Origin: Bombella pluederhausensis
Lineage (GTDB): Bacteria; Pseudomonadota; Alphaproteobacteria; Acetobacterales; Acetobacteraceae
Direction of reading: 5' to 3'
Length of the DNA stretch: 64,000 bases
NCBI RefSeq assembly: GCF_026385525.1
Contig: NZ_JANIDY010000002.1
Span: 62,001 to 126,000, forward strand
Shown: in pieces, positions 60,504 through 64,000 of the stretch
How positions within the stretch are numbered: the first letter of the stretch is position 1
How the letters are laid out: each line of letters starts with the position of its first letter
Position numbers and translations under genes: made by a program
Notes under the pieces: generated by a model
Seen by the model: only the letters and a program-made list of their open reading frames with translations
Told to the model about the DNA's origin: nothing
Databases searched by the model: none

Positions 60504-63041
60504 ATGGTGTCATCGGATAATAAGCCTTCCCACCATTGGAAACCAGCAGACATGATCCGCATAGAAGGCGCGCAGGAGCATAACCTGAAGGATGTCTCGC
60601 TGGAGGTGCCACGGGGCTGTCTGGTGGTGTTTACCGGCGTGTCCGGGTCGGGGAAGTCCTCGCTGGCGTTCGGGACGCTCTATGCCGAGGCGCAGAGGCG
60701 GTATCTGGAGACAGTCGCTCCCTATGCACGGCGGCTGTTTCATCAGCTTCCACCACCGAAAATCCGTAATATTGAAGGTTTGCCGCCCGTTATTGCGCTT
60801 CAGCAGCAGGCGGGAACGAGTAGCCGGTCTTCCGTGGGGAGTGTAACGACTCTCTCCAATCTGCTGCGGATGCTCTATTCCCGTGCAGGAACCTATCCAG
60901 CCGGTGCGACCATGCTGGAAAGTGACGATTTCTCTGCCAATACGCCGCAGGGGGCCTGTCCACGCTGTCAGGGCACGGGATGGCTCTATGATGTCGTGGA
61001 AGAAAAAATGGTGCCCGATCCGGCCCTGACCCTGCGGGAAAAAGCCGTGGCGGCGTGGCCCGGTGCGTGGCAGGGGCAGAATCTGCGGGACATCCTCATG
61101 ATGCGTGGGGTCGATTTGGACACACCCTGGAAGGACTTGCCCAAAGAAACACGGGACTGGATTCTGTACACGGATGAAACCCCGACAGAGCCGATCTATC
61201 GGGGGCTGGATTACGCCGAGAGTCAGGCGGCCATGAAGCGGGGAGAACCGGCGACCTATCAGGGTACTTTCGCCAGCGCACGCCGCCATGTCATGCAGAG
61301 TTTTCATGGCTCCAAAAGTGCGAAGATGCGTGCCCGTGCGGCGACCTTCATGCAGGCGACACGCTGCCCGGTCTGTCACGGTGCCCGCCTGAAACCCGAA
61401 GCTCTGGCCGTGCGTTTTGCAGGGCAGGATATTGCCACCCTGTCCCATCTGCCGCTGGAACAGCTTCATGCCGTGCTGAAAGACCAGCTGGCCGGGGAAC
61501 AGAGGGCCGATGCGCAGGGGCGTGTGATTGAGGAAATCGGTACGGCCCTGCTCCGGCGGCTGGAGATTCTGCTGGAGCTGGGACTGGGTTATCTCCAGAC
61601 GGATCGGACCGTGGATAGCCTGTCTCCCGGTGAATATCAGCGGCTCCGGCTGGGGACGCAGGTCCATTCTGCCCTGTTCGGTGTGGCCTACGTGCTGGAT
61701 GAACCTGCTGCCGGACTCCATCCAGCGGATATTGAAGCTCTCTTGAACGTGCTGGGCCGTCTGCCCAAGGCCGGGAATTCCCTGCTGGTGGTGGAGCATG
61801 ATCCCGTTGTCATGCGGCGGGCGGACTGGCTGGTGGATATCGGTCCCGGCGCAGGCAGTCATGGCGGGCAGGTGCTTTATAGCGGCCCGCCAGAAGGGCT
61901 GAAGCGGGTGGAAGCTTCCCGCACACGGCCTTACCTGTTTGCTCCGCCGCCGCTGGAACGCAACTCTGTCAGACAGGTGGAGCGGTGGCTTCAGATAGAC
62001 GGCATCACATGGCGGAACATGCAGACTCTGTCCCTGAAGCTGCCGCTGGGTGTTCTGGTGAGCGTGACGGGTGTTTCAGGCTCTGGCAAATCCAGCCTTA
62101 TCAGTCAGGCTCTGGTGAGTCTGGTGGGGCGTGCTCTGGGGCAGAAGATTGAAGAAGCGGATGAACCGCAGGATGATGAAGACACCACACCGCTGGCTGG
62201 TGAGGCGGTAGATGCGCAGCCGGAAGGGCGTATCGTGGCAGGGCTGGAACATGTCCGCCGTCTGTCCATCATCACGCAGAAGCCCATCGGGCGGACGTCA
62301 CGCTCCAATCTGGCGACCTATACGGGCATTTTCGACCAGATACGCAAGCTCTTTGCCGCAACGGAAGCGGCCCGCACGGCAAAACTGGATGAAAGCTGCT
62401 TCAGCTTCAATGTTGCCAAAGGGCGGTGTCCGCATTGTGAGGGGCTGGGAACAGTCTCGGTCGGGTTGCTTTTCATGCCCGGTGTGGAGGCTCCCTGCCC
62501 GGTTTGTCACGGAGCACGCTATAAGGATGAGGTTCTGGACATCACGCTGCGGGAGAAAAATATCGCTGATGTACTGGCCATGACGGTGGAGGAGGCCTGC
62601 ATTTTCTTTGCCGGGGAAGGTGCGCTGGCCCGTGGTTTGGAAACGCTGGAACAGTCTGGTCTGGGTTATCTCCGTCTTGGTCAGCCTGCGCCGGAACTTT
62701 CGGGCGGTGAGGCGCAGCGGCTTAAACTGGCAACAGAGCTACAGAAGCGCCGACCAGCCCCCATGCTCTATATTCTGGATGAACCTACGACTGGCTTGCA
62801 TCCCTCCGATACAGACCGGCTGCTGGGGCAGCTTCAGACATTGGTAGAGCAGGGGCATAGCGTGGTCGTGACCGAACATAACATGCGTGTCGCAGCGGCG
62901 AGTGACTGGGTGATTGATATTGGCCCCGGCAGCGGGGAGAAAGGTGGGAAGATCATTGCCTCTGGTCCACCGGAAGACGTAGCTCGGAATAAGGCCAGCC
63001 GCACCGGGCCCTACCTGAAGGAAGTTCTGGCTGGAGAGTGA
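60504..63041 (+). CDS. UvrA2-type excinuclease ABC protein
   Basis: The 845-residue product is a UvrA relative about 100 residues shorter than UvrA1, consistent with loss of the UvrB-binding domain as in UvrA2. Two Walker A motifs (G-V-S-G-S-G-K-S-S-L) head the two ATPase halves, with zinc-type clusters C-P-R-C-Q-G-T-G / C-P-V-C-H-G and C-P-H-C-E-G-L-G / C-P-V-C-H-G. The second signature is normal (E-L-S-G-G-E-A-Q-R-L), the first reads S-L-S-P-G-E-Y-Q-R-L. UvrA2 proteins bind damaged DNA or give tolerance to drugs. AAGGAG nine bases ahead sets the start; ATG 60462 is an alternative. Confidence 0.9.
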   Translation: MVSSDNKPSHHWKPADMIRIEGAQEHNLKDVSLEVPRGCLVVFTGVSGSGKSSLAFGTLYAEAQRRYLETVAPYARRLFHQLPPPKIRNIEGLPPVIALQQQAGTSSRSSVGSVTTLSNLLRMLYSRAGTYPAGATMLESDDFSANTPQGACPRCQGTGWLYDVVEEKMVPDPALTLREKAVAAWPGAWQGQNLRDILMMRGVDLDTPWKDLPKETRDWILYTDETPTEPIYRGLDYAESQAAMKRGEPATYQGTFASARRHVMQSFHGSKSAKMRARAATFMQATRCPVCHGARLKPEALAVRFAGQDIATLSHLPLEQLHAVLKDQLAGEQRADAQGRVIEEIGTALLRRLEILLELGLGYLQTDRTVDSLSPGEYQRLRLGTQVHSALFGVAYVLDEPAAGLHPADIEALLNVLGRLPKAGNSLLVVEHDPVVMRRADWLVDIGPGAGSHGGQVLYSGPPEGLKRVEASRTRPYLFAPPPLERNSVRQVERWLQIDGITWRNMQTLSLKLPLGVLVSVTGVSGSGKSSLISQALVSLVGRALGQKIEEADEPQDDEDTTPLAGEAVDAQPEGRIVAGLEHVRRLSIITQKPIGRTSRSNLATYTGIFDQIRKLFAATEAARTAKLDESCFSFNVAKGRCPHCEGLGTVSVGLLFMPGVEAPCPVCHGARYKDEVLDITLREKNIADVLAMTVEEACIFFAGEGALARGLETLEQSGLGYLRLGQPAPELSGGEAQRLKLATELQKRRPAPMLYILDEPTTGLHPSDTDRLLGQLQTLVEQGHSVVVTEHNMRVAAASDWVIDIGPGSGEKGGKIIASGPPEDVARNKASRTGPYLKEVLAGE

Positions 63042-63042
63042 C

Positions 63043-63076
63043 ACCGGCCGCCCCACCATGTGAGGTGGGGCGGGGT
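63043..63076. terminator. Hairpin between convergent uvrA2 and alcohol dehydrogenase genes
   Basis: CCGCCCCACC pairs perfectly with GGTGGGGCGG over a 6-base loop. The arms are very GC-rich but T-runs are weak on both strands. Confidence 0.6.
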
Positions 63077-63087
63077 GTTCTGAAAGC

Positions 63088-64000
63088 TTAGTCGGCTTTC
63101 AGCGTGCTCATGTCGATGACAAAGCGATAATGTGAATCACCTTTTTGCAGCTCAGCGAAGGCCGCATTGATGTCCTGCATGGCGATGGTTTTCGTGTCAG
63201 GCAGGATGTTCTTGCGGGCGCAGAAATCCAGCAGTTCCTGTGTCTCACGAATACCCCCGATGAGGGACCCGGCAATGCGGCGGCGGCCATAGACCAGCGG
63301 CAGGCTGGAGCTTGGCGGCAGTGGGCCAATCTGGCCGACCATGGCGATTGTTCCATCTATGTCCAGCAGGGGGAGATAGGGGGTGATGTCGTGTTCCACG
63401 GGCACAGTGTCGATGATGAGGTCGAAACTGTCTGCGGCCTCCTGCATGGCCTTTTCATTGCTGGATGCCAGAAGGCGATCGGCACCAAGGGCGAGGGCCT
63501 CCTGCTTTTTTTTGTCACTGCGGGAAATGACAGTGACCTCTGCCCCAAGGGCAACAGCCAGCTTGACGGCCATCTGGCCCAGCCCGCCGAGACCGATGAC
63601 AGCAACATGCTTGCCCGGTCCGGCCTGCCATGTACGCAACGGTGACCATGTGGTGACACCGGCGCAGAGCAGGGGCGCAGCCTTGGCGATATCCAGTCCT
63701 TCCGGCACTTTCAGGGCGAATTCCTGACGGACAACCAGATGCTTGGAATAACCGCCCATGTTGGGGGTGTTGTCGAAGATATCAATGCCGCCATAGGTGC
63801 CATTCATGCCCAGAGGCTGCTTCTTGCCCTCACGGCAGTATTGTTCATCCCCTTTGCGGCACTGGTCGCATTCCAGACAGCTATCCACCATGCAGCCTAC
63901 GGCCACGATGTCCCCGACCTTGTGACGGGTGACGTCCGGCCCCGCCTCGATGACACGACCTACGATTTCATGGCCCGGAACGGTGGGATAAGCTGTATGG
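63088..64000 (-). CDS. Zinc-dependent alcohol dehydrogenase, YahK/CAD-like (5' end cut by the window)
   Basis: The frame stays open from its stop at 63088 to the right edge; 304 codons are visible and the start lies outside. Visible parts are P-G-H-E-I-V-G-R-V (catalytic zinc region), the structural zinc cysteines C-x7-C-x2-C-x2-C-x7-C in C-M-V-D-S-C-L-E-C-D-Q-C-R-K, and the NADP fold V-I-G-L-G-G-L-G-Q-M-A-V-K with S-R-S-D-K-K after it, which favours NADPH. The family reduces many aldehydes. Substrate cannot be told; the active-site N-terminus is missing. Confidence 0.92.
   Translation of the reverse strand, partial: HTAYPTVPGHEIVGRVIEAGPDVTRHKVGDIVAVGCMVDSCLECDQCRKGDEQYCREGKKQPLGMNGTYGGIDIFDNTPNMGGYSKHLVVRQEFALKVPEGLDIAKAAPLLCAGVTTWSPLRTWQAGPGKHVAVIGLGGLGQMAVKLAVALGAEVTVISRSDKKKQEALALGADRLLASSNEKAMQEAADSFDLIIDTVPVEHDITPYLPLLDIDGTIAMVGQIGPLPPSSSLPLVYGRRRIAGSLIGGIRETQELLDFCARKNILPDTKTIAMQDINAAFAELQKGDSHYRFVIDMSTLKAD

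Noticed and set aside
60510-61862. A 450-codon minus-strand frame inside the uvrA2 gene
   Set aside because: Antisense to the ATPase domain with two clear Walker/zinc motif sets; sequence of the antisense product is Gln/His-rich and not protein-like.

Overview
The window is a chromosomal segment of an alphaproteobacterium, almost certainly an acetic acid bacterium (Acetobacteraceae). The pointers are GcrA, a DksA that keeps only one zinc-finger cysteine, AddAB, the rluD/DUF6476 pair, a hopanoid operon (hpnM-I-J-K with divergent hpnH), OprB-type sugar porins and an all-bacterial housekeeping set at moderately high GC. The genus cannot be fixed from sequence alone; Acetobacter or Gluconobacter relatives are the natural candidates.

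Layout. 1-6.9 kb: the start of a minus-strand gene, rplM-rpsI, ilvE, a Sel1-repeat protein, tRNA-Leu(UAA), a YgjP-type metallopeptidase, a YcgN-type Cys-cluster protein, an orphan PotD-like binding protein and a small membrane protein. 7.1-9.8 kb: DUF1656 / HlyD-type adaptor / NodT-type outer membrane factor, an AaeXA-like export operon without its FUSC partner. 9.8-17.7 kb: a glycosyltransferase, a small protein coupled to a CbpA-like J protein, a 48-residue membrane protein, a POT peptide transporter, two outer membrane porins and queF. 17.8-31.3 kb: typA, a monooxygenase-fold protein, ferredoxin-NADP reductase, the tsaE-addB-addA genes, trxA, rnd and gcrA. 31.4-39.3 kb: a bactofilin, adenosine kinase and the hopanoid genes, which act after adenosyl-hopane formation (HpnH) to build and decorate the bacteriohopanepolyol side chain. 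39.3-52.7 kb: CNNM/CBS protein, dksA, tRNA-Thr(GGU), Spx/ArsC-like protein, a membrane-anchored XseA-like protein, glycosyltransferase plus lipoprotein, gap-pgk, rpoH, rluD with an overlapping divergent DUF6476 gene, ArsR/old-yellow-enzyme pair and rlmB.

52.8-60.4 kb is the clearest accessory region: directly after tRNA-Tyr(GUA) lies a minus-strand type I restriction-modification operon (HEPN-like protein, hsdM, hsdS, hsdR). The first gene carries an Apea/HEPN-like C-terminal domain whose usual RxxxxH motif reads R-SQLL-Y, and the hsdS region for the second recognition domain is strikingly AT-rich. It is followed by a UvrA2-type ABC protein and an alcohol dehydrogenase that runs off the right edge.

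The two observations most worth following up are the HEPN-like gene in the hsd operon and the protein at 42.0-43.0 kb, which looks like an exonuclease VII large-subunit core that has lost catalytic residues and gained a C-terminal membrane anchor. No CRISPR array, insertion sequence, rRNA or replication origin was seen. Many genes are separated by strong intrinsic terminators, several of them shared between convergent genes. All functional calls are by eye from protein motifs; no database search was run.
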